From Hemileia vastatrix (lineage: Eukaryota; Basidiomycota; Pucciniomycetes; Pucciniales; Zaghouaniaceae): a DNA stretch of 64,000 nt. The translations under genes were made by a program, and so were the position numbers. Positions 1-12,817 of the stretch are shown one piece after another; positions within the stretch are counted from its first letter, which is position 1; each line of letters begins with the position of its first letter. The notes under the pieces were generated by a model, which saw nothing but the letters and a program-made list of their open reading frames with translations, ran no database searches and was not told the origin of the DNA. The stretch spans positions 1-64,000 of the forward strand of contig JASXTE010000081.1 of assembly GCA_030280995.1 (NCBI GenBank), given 5' to 3'.

Positions 1-93
1 TTTTCACGAATAAATGACTCTCTGCCTTCATCTGCAATCTGCAGGGCGATGAGTGACACGCAGTAAAACTGGCTCAAGTAACTTCACTCAGAG

Positions 94-141
94 AATTGAA
101 CAATTGAACAATTGAACAATTGAACAATTGAACAATTGAAC
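94..141. repeat. 8-bp tandem repeat AATTGAAC x6
   Basis: Six perfect head-to-tail copies of AATTGAAC lie in what is probably intronic or upstream DNA of the zfh1 gene. Each unit junction creates the palindrome CAATTG. Confidence 0.97.
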
Positions 142-508
142 TTCAAACAATTGATGAATCGGTCAATGGAAGCAGCTTGCAACTTGCACCTCACAACTAG
201 CAGGTTTGAGTTACATCGAGTTACAGTTGCAAGTGAGGCGAATCATTGCCTTCATCACTGCTTCAAGTGTGTATATTTGAGTGAATGAGTGAAAGTGAAT
301 GTGAGTCAATGTGTATTTATTCGCTGCACTCCAAACTCATCGAACTTACGGAACTCACCTCAGCCGTTTTTGTGAGTGAGCGAGTGAAAGAATGAACGAG
401 TTAAAAGAGAGAATAGAGCTAATGAGATTTCTCCTCATCTCTTTTCCTCTTTTCCTCTTCTCATCCCTGTTGTCTCTTGCCTCTCGGATGCAACTGTCCC
501 CTTCTCTT

Positions 509-654
<146 letters not shown>

Positions 655-1412
655 TGGCCTTTCATGGGCAAATTCGTGGTGACAGACTAATTAAAATATT
701 TACCAAGCCAACTGGTTCACGGTATCAGGTCAAAACGGTTAAAGAGGTTAGCGGGCAAAAGGGGAAAAGAACAAGTAGCTAATTTCTCGTTAAATATGCA
801 AAGAAGGTCATGATTAATGCGGCTGTTATTTCTATCTCAAACCCTTTGGCTTATTTTTGGGCATATCATGTGCATATTTGTTCCTATTTTTCCGTCTTTT
901 TCTGCTCTTTCTGCTCTTTCTGCTCTCTGTGTGTTGGAGCATCGCTCTAGGTGCTCATTTGGCTCATTTGCCTCTATCTTTTTGAATGAATAACCTTGGC
1001 CATTAGGATAACTTTTAATGTGAATTACAAGTCTTTTTATCTTGACTCATTTAATACGCTCTCACGGCTGTTGGCCTGAAAGACTGGAAGAGAGAAAAGA
1101 CTGAAAGACCGAAAGACTGTGTAAAGGCTCATACAAGGAATCATCATCAGTCACCGAGGTTTACCTTTACCCTTACCCTCACAATTCATCATTCATCATC
1201 ACCTGTATCTCAGCCATCTGCCCATTTGCTGTTTGCTGTTTGCCGTTTTCCCTTTACCCATTAACCCGTGAATTTAATTATCACATTGTATCATCATTAG
1301 TAATTCATTTGTATCATCTTTTATTGACGTTATTCTTTTGTTGGTTGTTTTCTTTTCTTTCATTTCTTTCATTTCTTTCATTTCTTTTGTCTTTGTCTCT
1401 TTCTTTCATCAG

Positions 1413-4400
1413 CGTTCATCGATGGCTGCCACTGGTTTGACTGAGCGAAAATTCAAATGTCCAGAGTGTCAAAAGGCATTCAAATTTAAACATCATTTGA
1501 AAGAACACATTCGAATACATTCAGGTGAAAAGCCATTTCAATGTCCAAATTGTCACAAAAGATTTTCACATTCTGGTTCATATTCATCACACATGACAAG
1601 TAAAAAGTGTTTGGTTGCCTCACGCAATGGCAATCATGGCAATTCTAATGGTGGATCAAATGGTTCTAATGGTTCTAATGGTTCTAATGGTCCTGCAAAT
1701 ACCAACAACTCGTCTAATCTGACAAATTCGAGAAATCGAAACTCCACCGGTAAAAACGGAAGTGGCATCAATTTAAGCATTGAAGCATCTCCTACTCTAA
1801 AAAAAAATACTCGGACCAACGGTGGTGTAATGGTGGTTTACCCTTGACCAAGGAAATAATGACCGATCATAACTTCAAATCGACTGGCAATGGTAAAGGT
1901 TCTAACCTTCTGCTACCATCCAATGATCTGACAGATGTTGATGCCAAAGGTGATTTAAATATGCTTGATGTGACGACTATTGCCAGTTTGATTCCTCATC
2001 TTGCCTCTGTGTTTGCACCAACAAGCGAAGCAGGTGTCAATAACAACCACAATGCTGTAGCTGCTGCCCTTCGAAATTTGTATTCACCGTCCAATTCGAG
2101 TCAATTGCTCTCCTACTTGAACGGTGGAGGTATTGGGAGGAGGAGGAGGATCAGTTGGTGCCACCGATAGTGCGATACTTGGCGAAGGAAAAGGCACCAG
2201 TATGAGTAACAGCAACAATAACAACCATAACAACCATAATGCCAAAAAATGCCAACGGAGGATCGAGATATGCAACTGGGTAACACAGGCAATGTCATGG
2301 GATCCAATGTGTTGCATCATCAGTCAATGAAGCATCCCTTGCATCATTGCAGGCTCAACTGTTGTCTGCAGCTGGCCAGGTGCAGGTCGTAGCATCCAAT
2401 AGTGGCAAAGACAAGAACACTTACTGTTCACCCAATGGCAGTACAAATGGAAACAACAATTCACCATCGTCATCCTTTATAACATCAAATTTATTTCAAC
2501 CTGAAGTTGCTGAAACTATCTTACGATCATTTGCTTGCATCAGCTGTTTCCAATGTGTCCAATTTATCGAGTGATAAATTCGATAAATTTGATAAATTAT
2601 CGACTAATTCGTTGGTTAATTTTATTGCTAATGCTAATGTCAATGTTACATCGCCGTCCAAGGATTAAAATTATTACAAATGATTTTAATATTGAGTGTA
2701 ATGACTTTATTAAAAATCACCCTGATCCTTCTCCATCATCCTTTATTAATTTACAAATGCAACGAAGTAAATCATCTGGCAATTTGATTGATAACACTGC
2801 TAATAACATTTCTAATAATTCTACTTCACCAAGTAACATTTTAGTGAACGAGTCGATGAAACGTTTACTCGAAGTTGTTACCGATGGCAAATCATTGGCC
2901 AATTTGTCTCTCGATGCTAATACACTTGGCAACTTACTTCATACAGCCAATTCGCTTGTTGATCCAGGAAAACTGAGTATTGACTTGACACCCAAGTCAT
3001 CAAGAAGTAACAAAGGACAGGGACCTGTAACTTCGCCGCTTTCTCGAATGTCTGTCAACTCTAATGTTTTTGGTGGACGAGGCGATTACAAGTGCTTGTA
3101 CGATACACATTCTTCAGGACTTTCTTCTGGACCTCTCTCTTCAGGACATCCTGCGTATCCATCTGAATCATCACGATCACCTTCACCGGTTTCATCCAAA
3201 TTTCAACCATCACCCGGATTGACCAATACACCCATTGTTCCGGCTAATATTCGTGATTCAATTTTATCTCGAGGAATCAATTATTCAAGCGCAAATTCAA
3301 GTACACCTGATTTTAACAACTGTGGATCCATGGAATCAGATGAAGAAGACTCATCTTACCGAGAGATCAACATCATTCACCGATGCCGATGGCAATTGTC
3401 ACTTGTTGAACTCAACTTATGCCAACTTTGGAAATAGTCTATCAGCTGATAACAAGAAAGCACGTGTCCGTTCTGTCCTCTCTGAAGAAACAGTGGCACT
3501 TCTCAAGGCTCAATATGCAATTAACCCTCGTCCGAAGAAAGCAGAAATAATTCGACTGTCTCAACAAGTCGGTTATACCAACCGAGTGGTCCAAGTGTGG
3601 TTTCAAAATATGCGAGCTCGTGAAAGGCGTTTGGGTAAACCTCTGGTCAACGGTGGAAGTGGCAACAATAGCTCAAGTAGCTCATTAACAAATGTTAACA
3701 GTGGACACAGCAACAACAAAAGTGGTCAACTGGTCAATGGATCGAACAACCTCAACCTTATGGATACGAGTGGTTTGAGTGACCATGAAGGAACAGGAGG
3801 AGGAGGAAATTGTGGTCTCTTGACCATTCCTCGTTATCATCTGCGTATCTCACCTGATAATTTGTCCGGTTTTACCTTTGGGTGGTAAAGTATCCTTCTC
3901 AACTGGTCGCTCTGGTCAGTCGATGTGCACTTCGCCCAATTCCATGACTTCCATGACTGCCAGTGCAATGGCGTCGACTTTGACATCAACATGTGAATCG
4001 ACAAGTAATGTTGTACCTTCTCACTATCATCCAATGGAACATCTGCTGGCACCATAAACTGCAGCAAAGATCAATCGGTGGACACAATCAAAAGATCAAA
4101 TGGTACCAGTGGCAATTGTGTCGATGGATGGCCTTCAACTGTGAGAAGGGTTAATGGATCAAGTAACGTGACGAAGACAGGGACTACAGTCCATCCGCAC
4201 TTTTGGGTAAAGATGAAGCACCATTGGACTTGTCAGTGAGATCATCATCATCGGCATCTTCATCATCTGAAACAAGTGCCAGTAAAAGCTCAAATGGAAA
4301 AATATTTCATCCTTCTGTCGATCCGATGAATCAACCACAATCTAAACATCAGCAACAACAGCAACAACAAAACCAGACAAAATTACTTCAAGCCGTGAAT

Positions 4401-6741
4401 TTCAGCTATCAAGCAATTGATCAAGTTTCTCGAACGTCCATCAATCAATTGATGATGAATCCATCCGATGTTTCAAACAACAATGTGACAAAAAACCTCA
4501 ACGATGACGACAATGATAATCAGCATAATCCTCCATCTTCATTATCATCATCATCGCCAAATTATCCTGCCAGCAAGTATGAAAAGTTAACCGATAAATC
4601 ATTTAAATCACTTGCAATGAGTGTTACTGCAAATGGCGGTCAAAAGATTAAGTCATCTTCATCTTCATCTCCGTCCCTGGGACTTTCGAGTCATCCATTC
4701 GGTAATTCATCCGCATCGTCATCTTCTTCAGATGAGACAACCGTTGATGACTATTCAAATGATCATCATGCATCTTCTCACTTCATCGGACAAAATAACA
4801 ATAAACGCAAGTCGTGTGATTCAATTAAAAAAGAGTCAATCGAATCTAACGATGAAGGGGAAGAAGATGAAGAGATGCTGAAGTAGATCAAGTACTTCAC
4901 AGTAAAAATATTCAACAACATGCTCATCATCAATCAAGTAAAAGAAGGAGAAATGAAGATGAAGATGAAGATGATAATTTGGCTGATGAAGATGAGGATG
5001 AAGAAGAATTGGAAGGAGTTGACAGTGGACGTGCAAGTTATCCTACAGTTGACTCGCTCAGTGATTCATCCAAAGGAGGAAGATCAACCCCACTTGTCAT
5101 GACTAATGTGAGACACAATAGCAAAAATAAAAATGGCCACAACAACCATAACCACAAAAATGGTGTCAACAACAAACAAATATGGCGAAGTCAATCACCC
5201 AACATGATGCATTCTCCGTCCTCTCTGGTCTCCGCCAATGTCGGTAATATGTCCAATTTAACTGGTCAAACTGCAGCGTCATTAACTGTTGCAGCTGCAG
5301 CAGCCATGATACTCGACCATCATAATCAACAACAACAACATCAACAGCAGCATCAACAACAACAACAACAACAACAGTTACAACATCAGTCTAATTCCAG
5401 CAGTAGTCCCAGTCATCATTTACTCAATACAAGTAACATGAGTAATTTATCTCCAAGTGACTTGTCGACACTCGCTACCTATGGTCAAGGATCCTTGGTC
5501 ATCGGATCTGGTGGTGACTTGAATGGCCTCTTCAGCTGTGATCAGTGTGATAAAACTTTCAGCAAACAATCTTCCCTGGCCAGGCACAAGTATGAACACT
5601 CAGGTGAGTTGCTTGAACTTGAAGAGACTGACAAACTGACAAACTGACAAACTTACAAAGTGAGACAAGGAGACAGTGAAAAGTTCTTTGTCTATTTCTT
5701 TTTTTCTTATTTTCTTTCCCTTTTTCTCTCCATTTTATCTCTTGATCACTCTGGTCACTTGCATTGAGCCATCGGCCAATTGGCAATGACCAACGGATAT
5801 ACAAGTGACACTCTATTTGTCAAACAAACTCGAGGTCTCCAGGTCTGGAGGTCGCTTCAACTGCACTCGCACAGTGCACGCAGGCACACTGAACACATAT
5901 AAACAGAACACTTCTTTATCCTGTGTGTTCATGTGTACTTTTTGCCTCCCTTTGGCCACCTGGAGTGACCTCAAGTATATATTTTCCTTTTGCCCTTATT
6001 TATCCTTCTTCTCATCTCCACATCTTCTCACATCTTCTCACATCTTTCCTTCGGTTCACTCGAGCCTTGTGATTGTCACATTTCAGGTACAGGTGGAACG
6101 AGCCACTTGTCCACTCGAGCAAACATAACATACACACAAATACACACATGTACACATGTACACTCGTCATGAATGCATAAAACATGTCAATACACTGAAC
6201 CAATTCACATGCTAATTGATTGATATATCGATCAATCTATCAATCAATTGGCTAACAAAACAATGGCTCGATCAACTGAGAACAAATGGTTGGTCAATCG
6301 GCTAACTGATTAATTGACTAATTGACTGACTGAGTGACTGACTAACTAACTCGCCTACTCACCGGCTTGCCTACTAATTAACTGTTGCAACTATTGTCTA
6401 TCCAACAGGCCAACGTCCACACAAGTGCGATGTGTGTCCCAAAGCATTCAAGCACAAACACCACTTGACTGAGCATAAGCGACTTCATTCTGGTGAAAAA
6501 CCATTCCAGTGCAAAAAGTGTCTCAAGCGCTTTTCTCACTCAGGATCATACAGGTAAGTTCAATGTAAATTCAATGTTCTACTTTTCGAATATACAATAT
6601 TAGGTTCTTTTGCTTGATGCGGCTATCTAACACTATTTCCACCTATTTGTATATCTTTTCATCTTCCCATCTTCCCATCTTCTCATCATTAGCCAACACA
6701 TGAACCATCGATACTCATATTGCAAGCCTTACAGAGATTAA
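1413..6741 (+). CDS. zfh1: zfh1/ZEB zinc-finger homeodomain transcription factor (5'-incomplete, linkers frame-disrupted)
   Basis: Ortholog of Drosophila zfh1 and vertebrate ZEB1/2, DNA-binding regulators of mesoderm, neural and EMT programmes. The first visible exon (1413-5603) opens at an acceptor and encodes two C2H2 fingers (about 1447-1611; [23 protein letters not shown]), a homeodomain (3454-3642), a PLDLS CtBP motif (4221-4235), poly-Q (about 5325-5380) and a C2H2 finger ending at the donor. Exons 6409-6553 and 6693-6741 finish the C-terminal cluster, ending in a ZEB-like [11 protein letters not shown]. The first two N-terminal fingers of the family are not seen, so the gene should begin upstream of the window. 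Between about 1828 and 4880 the best frame changes about eleven times, always in Ser/Asn/Gln-rich linkers and never inside a recognised domain. Residual assembly indels are the likeliest cause; decay cannot be excluded. Confidence 0.92.
3454..3642 (+). other. zfh1: zfh1/ZEB-type homeodomain
   Basis: A 63-residue intact frame with helix-3 sequence [15 protein letters not shown]. The divergent third helix and position between two zinc-finger clusters are diagnostic of the ZEB/zfh1 class rather than of Hox or paired families. Confidence 0.95.
5604..6408 (+). other. zfh1: zfh1 intron
   Basis: Starts GTGAGT after the finger ending KYEHSG and ends at CAACAG before the GQRPHKC exon; phase 1 is preserved across the junction. 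It contains short tandem runs (ACAAACTG, CTGACTGA-type, CACATCTTCT) but no further coding sequence. The following intron (6554-6692) is 139 bp and starts GTAAGT. Confidence 0.92.
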
Positions 6742-9700
6742 TTCTGTTAATATTGACGAAAAAAAAGAAATCAACTCAATTGTTGGTCTCAGGTGCCAAA
6801 TGTTGAGCACAATCATTTGTAATTGTGCTTCCCTCCTGTCCATTGCAAACTGACCTCACTGTTGATGATGCAGATGAGGATGATTGCAACCACGGTGGTC
6901 CCAAAGCACTGTGGTTCCCACTCAAACAGCACACTCCAGATGAATTTCACTTGAAGGACATGTAAACCCCTAAAATGGTCACTCTTCTCGCTGGACGACA
7001 CACTTTCACTGGTTCATCGTGTCAATTTGCATTTGTTTATTTTTTCTTTTTGCTACACTTTGTCTTGCTCGTTTATCTCGCTCTTTGTCCATCTTTCTTC
7101 ATTTTTCATCATCTTCCTTCATCTTCCTTCATCTTTATCTCTTGTCCACGTCCTCTTAATGTCCGTGATAATCTGGTCACACTCTCGGACATTGGTAAAT
7201 TATCTCCTTGACTCATCATGTGGCTATTGTCATCACCTGTTTACTCTGCCAAGGCATTTGTAAATGCTTCTCAACACTTAATTTTATCTTTCTCATCCAA
7301 TCAAGTAACTACATTAAAATAATTGTTCGATAATTATTTTCTGTTTTTACCGAATCACTTTATATGAAAATAACTGTAAACACTGCTTGAACCTGAAATA
7401 ATCTAAACTTCAATCATCCATCCAAGTTGTAATGAACTCATAAAAATGACAAGACAACAATTTCCAATAAGTAATTCTCAACTCTCAATTACCAATTCAT
7501 AACTAACAATTAACTATTAACAATTAACAATTAACAATTAACCTGCTGGGCAAAGATTTTGCAATTTAGCATTGACAAGCACCACTTAAATTCATCATAG
7601 TGAATTCTGCACCCTTTGCCACTGATCGATGGCCGCTAATCATTTGGCTCGGCCACTTGCACGAGATTCAAACTTGATCATTTGATGTTTTGATCATTTG
7701 ATGGTTTGATCATTCTTCTCATCACCAATGCAAACAAGTTCATGTCCACGCTTTTAATGGTCTGTTCTGCCCTGCAATCGACTTCGCTCGCACCACTTTG
7801 ACATTTGTGGCTACACTTACACTGTATTTATACTCAGTGTGAAATATAAATCAATTGATAACCTAGCAAATTAGAATTAGCTGCGTGTTGAATTGACAAG
7901 AATTTTTCTCTTTGCTTGGGGGTCAGTTGATCATGCCACAATGGTCATATGTTGATGTAGATAAAAATTTGTCATGTAGCAAGAGGAAGATGATGAAGAT
8001 GAAGATGATGAGGCCACTCGTGTCAGGCCTGAAGAATCACAAGCCAAATTAATCTGCGAAATGACATCATTTAGCGCTTTATCTCCTAAACCCTAGTTAA
8101 TCCCCCACGAAAGAAGAAGCAAAAAGTATAACTATAATACCCCTTTTACATTGAATTATTATTCATAGCTGTTGATGCAGCAAAAAATAAAATTCGAGAA
8201 GACAAGACAAAGAGACGAATAGATTAAGAGACATTTCCATTGCCAAAGACAAGCCAAAAAGTAAACATCAATCACAAACCGCGAAAATTCTAAAATATCT
8301 TCAAGTCTTCAAGTCTTCGAGTCTTTGAATCATTTTTCTTTCTTTCTCTCTCCTTCACATTCGCCATTCTTTCATTTTCTCATTCTCTCATTCTCTCATC
8401 TCTATCTCAACGTTTACCACGTCTAAAGAGTCAAACTAACAAGTTAAATTAAGTCGAATTCGAGCCAAAATGTGTCTGAAATGTGCCAAAGTTAAAACAC
8501 GAAAACATGATAACACGAATACACTCAAGACATCTAAACATTTAAACATCGCAACTTCACCACAAGATTACATTAAATTACAAAAGTACGGAAAAAGAAA
8601 AATTCAAAAATTCAAAAATTCAAAAATACAAAAATACAAAAATACCAAAATGATTCAAGTTATTTAAACAAAGCGACACAATCGTTGTTTTTCTTCTTTG
8701 ATGTCTGTACGATCTTACACGACAATTGTCTACTTACACAGTCGACAGACTCATTAATATTGACACTGACAAAGTTACAACAGTTATTACTGACCATGGA
8801 GAAGATGAAGACAACGGACAGAACGAAGAAAACTTTATCCAGTTGAAACACTTGCTAAAAATCGATTGACGACAACAACAAAAAACAATTCGCCCGAATT
8901 ACACCATTGTAGAAAGACAACTGCTTCAACTGCTTCAACTGCTTTAACTGCTTCAATTACCAGCACTTTGTCTGAGGGACGAATAGCTCACAAATTTACC
9001 GATGAAACCGATTTACCTCTCCGCCCATTGTTCTAAGAACTGTCTGAAAATCGATGGTCAGTCCTCCTGGTCAACGGAATAATCTCTTTGAAGGAGCCAG
9101 AGTCAAGCAACTGACTCAGTTCAACTGTTCAACTGTTCAATTTCAAACTCAATCATCCAATATGGAAACTGACGAGACAACCTTTCGCTAATTGCGCGGT
9201 TGATTGCAATCAGTTAAAAATGTCAGATGCGTGAATTTGAACCGCTTTTCCTCATGATGAAGAGACAGACAAATGTACATTGAAAATACAGATAAACATA
9301 TAAACAGATAAACAGATAAACAGACACTAAAGTACACAAATTAAGGTGCCACATCCAGACAATGAAATACATTCGATGCCAATCAAACCCAAACTTCAAT
9401 TCGTCCATCGGCATCTACACCATACAACACAACATGACGTAAACTAAAGACACACCTGACACATCTTACAGCCCCACAATCACAATCACAATCACACCAT
9501 TGATTGATATTTCTTCCTCTCTTCTCACTTCTCTCTCAACCCAGTAATTGTATGGAACAACATCTGATTGATTTTATAGTTTTCTTTCTTTACACTTGTT
9601 TTCTTTCTGTTCACAGTATTTTCTTTTCCCTGTATTCTCATTAATGGTAAATGAACATTCACTTGTCTACTGGAAACAAATTTAACTTTGCTTTGTTCAT

Positions 9701-10273
9701 ATTATATATGATTACACTGCTCAAACATCGAAATTAAGTGTATAACACACTCAACATCGACTGGTAACCGATTAAACGATTGCGCTATTATACAATGTGT
9801 CATTAATCTCTGCTGCGCTAGTTTTTCATTGCATATGAAAGTGTTTTTGTTCACCAGTAATCAGTAAACATCAGTATATCAGTGAAAGTCTTTCTTTTGT
9901 TCTTGATGATTTGTTCAAGTCCAAGAGTATCCAAGACTATGGTTAAACTAGTGAATGAGATGAAGCAATTCATTCCTCATCAACTGATCATCATCTCGTT
10001 TTGGACAAAATAACGTGCATGTCAGATTAATTCTGTTGATCCTCACATCCAAAGGTGACAAGTTCAGGATAATTTTTATTCAATTATTTTTCTCGTGAAA
10101 ACATTGTGCAATTGAGGAACAAGCTTATCAGGCCTGAAATAATATCAAGTTGAAAGTGAAAGTATCAAGTAATCAAAGTTATTTTCAGCAATAGTTACAT
10201 GAAGCTGGGATGCAGCGGAATCGGATGGAAAAAAAGTAACCATGTACTCGAACAACGGAAAAGAATAAAATGT
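6742..10273. other. zfh1 3' flank and intergenic DNA
   Basis: AT-rich DNA with many short tandem repeats: a period-8 AAAAATTC/AAAAATAC run at about 8598-8645, CTGCTTCAA at about 8928-8958 and AAACAGAT at about 9299-9325. The proximal part is presumably the zfh1 3' UTR. A TTTATT at 10075-10080 can serve as the poly(A) signal of the EDC4-like gene on the minus strand. No convincing ORF on either strand. Confidence 0.75.
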
Positions 10274-12817
10274 TCACTTGTATAGATTGGCAATTTGCTG
10301 AATTCTCAACAGGATAAGCTGTTGTTCAGCTTCACTCTTTTCGAGTTGTTTCTGAAATATGTCTAATTGATTTTGTATGAAGGACATTTTCTTTGAATTT
10401 TCTTCCATAATCTTTTCGAAGTCGTTTTTAATTCCATGCACAGTTGTTTGTAAATGATTGATTTCGACTTTAGTTTGATCAAAGAAATCTTGAAGTCCCT
10501 TTGAAACAACTAGATTCAATTGACTCATGGACAGATCGACAACTTTGTTAATAGTTGTTTCCATGATAGCTCGATCCGAAGTGCTTTTGTCCTTAAGGAT
10601 AGATTTCTGTTCGTTTCTCAATGACTGAAGTTCATTATGCACACCTTTGATGCAGGATGTAAAATTAGAACCCATGGCATGCATTTCAGTGAATATCTTG
10701 CCTTCCAGATTCTTCAAGCTTGATTCAATGGCCATAAATTTAGCCATGTCATTCAATTGAGGTGGCATAGAAGATGAATGTGGAGGTGTGAAAACAGGAA
10801 CAGAATGAACTGTCCTGCCAATTTGTTGATGACCCTGCTGATGTAGTTGCATTTGTGGCGATTGAACTTGCTGTATTTGTGTCTTAGGAGAGGAAGTCAT
10901 CTGAGATAAAGCTGTGACGCTATTGGTACTGCTGGTGACAGGTGATTTGTTATTGTTTTTGAACATCGAAAAAACTTTCTCGGAAGTCAACGCAGCAACG
11001 GTTGGTCGATAAGAGGATTCAAGAAGATTTGTGTTCCTAATTGGTGTTATTTGTGTTATTGGTGACTGTTTAATAGGCGTTGATTCGGCACCTTGTTTGC
11101 GTTTAAGATTGTTGATTTCTTCATCAGAACTACGAATTCGATTGATAATTTCAATTTCACGATCAACTGCAGGCATCGAAGGTGCAGCAGTAGCAGGCAC
11201 TCTTGATGGTCGATTCGATGGATTAGATGATGGTGTATCATTGAAAACCGACAGTATACTTGAATCAGAAAAATTAGGAGGTGGTTGACTCGATAAATTG
11301 GAACCGATATTTGGTGTGTCTACCTTGATTTGTTTTGGAGCTTTGGACGAAGGTGTAGAAACGTATTTCATTGCGATGGAATCACTTGATGAACACTCTG
11401 TCAATTTTTCAACACTGACAGTACACTTTTCCAAATTTTTTAGAGTGACCCAAAATATTTCAATGGCATTTTCATTGGGCGATTTACGAATTTGAAAGGA
11501 TATAACTGGATTGTACAAAGGAAATCGGCCAACCTGGGTGAATCTGGGAGATCGAATAGGTCCTTGATTATCAGTACCATCAGAGCCATCAGAGCTGTCA
11601 ATAAATTCTATGAGAAAAACAAATACAGTGTTCCCCTTGACAGCCAAAACTGCTTTACATCCTTTGTCGATGAAATATGAAAATCCACAGTCTTCTGTAT
11701 CATTGTAGTCATTTTCATCTTTTTCACATTCAATAGTAACGATTTGTGTCGGTGTCCAAGCTTTGTTGTGAAGATCGAATATTTTTAATACCCCATTGGT
11801 GGTGCCAACCATAATATATCCCCAAAACATATGTTCAGGATGATCAAGCAAAAAGTAATAGTCGTCCAGATAAAATGCAGCAGAGATGGTGTCTGGATGT
11901 TGAACAGAGGGAGACCATTCCCTCATTGATTTCAGGGTTGAAAGAGAACCATCATTAGGATCATGAATTGAAAAAAATTGCAATTTATTATCTGTGCCAG
12001 CGGTAGAGATCAGTGCTCCGTCATTGGAAATAGAAGCAGAAACGATAGAACCAGCATGGGCTTCTTTAGTCACATAATATTCACCAAGATCTCGGCGTAG
12101 TTGACTTCGTTCCAACACATGGTCTGATGATAATTGGCTTTGGCTAAAAGAAAATATTTCTAAAGTCGATCCATATGTAACCGCCAAACGCATTGAAAGA
12201 TCCTGCTGTTTGGGTTCATCAGGAGAAATGTAAGGACACCAATTAAGACGGAATATCTTACTACTTTTTAGTTCTTGCGACAATGGTAAAGAAGGTCGAA
12301 TGGTTAGTATTTTCGTTAGAGTCAATTGGCCATTGGTAACAGGGGAAAACCCAACTTCACGAATGGTGAAAATGTTGACCATTGACGTCTTGTCAAGGGT
12401 AGCGAGCAATTCAGTTTCATCCGATTGCCCACATGAAAATGCTATGTCAACGATCGTATCAAGAGCCATTGGTTTAGCGAGACAACGAGATTGAGTTTCA
12501 TAGTTGAGTAACCGAACATTTTGGTCAAATGGTTTAGGCTGTTCTTTGGGCAGTTGATTAGTGCCAAATGATTTATGATAACCAGTGTTGATAACATATG
12601 CAACAATCGGCTTTTTCCAATGAAGAGCAATAAGATTAACATCTTTCTGTTCAAACCAATTGTAGGAAATTAATTGAGTAACTTCCGTGAATGGTGTATC
12701 GGATGGCGACATTTCCGTTCGGGGTACATTGAGTATTATCGATTGATCGTTGGGCAATGTAGCAGAAGAACAATTATGAACTTCAAGAAGAATACTGGTG
12801 TCCATGATGTCGGACAT
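10274..12817 (-). CDS. Edc4: EDC4/Ge-1-like enhancer of mRNA decapping, WD40 plus coiled coil
   Basis: Single-exon, 847 residues. The N-terminal half is WD40-like: a strand near residue 265 reads SNDGALISTAGTD, followed by a FYLDDYYFLLDHPEHMFWGY segment matching the EDC4 propeller arrangement. A Ser/Pro/Thr/Gln-rich linker (about 470-690) leads to a helical coiled-coil C-terminus (about 690-845). EDC4/Ge-1 is the P-body scaffold that couples DCP2 and DCP1 to decapping. Animal EDC4 proteins are usually about 1,300-1,400 residues, so this one is short, mostly in the linker and C-terminal helical region. The start ATG is in good context and lies 253 bp from the divergent MetRS start. Another WD40 scaffold is possible but less likely. 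Confidence 0.75.
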   Translation of the reverse strand: MSDIMDTSILLEVHNCSSATLPNDQSIILNVPRTEMSPSDTPFTEVTQLISYNWFEQKDVNLIALHWKKPIVAYVINTGYHKSFGTNQLPKEQPKPFDQNVRLLNYETQSRCLAKPMALDTIVDIAFSCGQSDETELLATLDKTSMVNIFTIREVGFSPVTNGQLTLTKILTIRPSLPLSQELKSSKIFRLNWCPYISPDEPKQQDLSMRLAVTYGSTLEIFSFSQSQLSSDHVLERSQLRRDLGEYYVTKEAHAGSIVSASISNDGALISTAGTDNKLQFFSIHDPNDGSLSTLKSMREWSPSVQHPDTISAAFYLDDYYFLLDHPEHMFWGYIMVGTTNGVLKIFDLHNKAWTPTQIVTIECEKDENDYNDTEDCGFSYFIDKGCKAVLAVKGNTVFVFLIEFIDSSDGSDGTDNQGPIRSPRFTQVGRFPLYNPVISFQIRKSPNENAIEIFWVTLKNLEKCTVSVEKLTECSSSDSIAMKYVSTPSSKAPKQIKVDTPNIGSNLSSQPPPNFSDSSILSVFNDTPSSNPSNRPSRVPATAAPSMPAVDREIEIINRIRSSDEEINNLKRKQGAESTPIKQSPITQITPIRNTNLLESSYRPTVAALTSEKVFSMFKNNNKSPVTSSTNSVTALSQMTSSPKTQIQQVQSPQMQLHQQGHQQIGRTVHSVPVFTPPHSSSMPPQLNDMAKFMAIESSLKNLEGKIFTEMHAMGSNFTSCIKGVHNELQSLRNEQKSILKDKSTSDRAIMETTINKVVDLSMSQLNLVVSKGLQDFFDQTKVEINHLQTTVHGIKNDFEKIMEENSKKMSFIQNQLDIFQKQLEKSEAEQQLILLRIQQIANLYK

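Noticed and set aside
94..141. Short regularly repeated units as a possible CRISPR array
   Set aside because: Units are 8 bp with no spacers, in a eukaryotic genome; these are simple tandem repeats.
1413..4885. Explaining the zfh1 frame changes as tiny introns
   Set aside because: The frame switches occur within a few bases and lack GT-AG borders or room for a branch point.
9223..9260. GGTTCAAATTC-like B box suggesting a tRNA gene
   Set aside because: No cloverleaf, acceptor stem or A box could be formed around it. No tRNA gene found elsewhere by eye.
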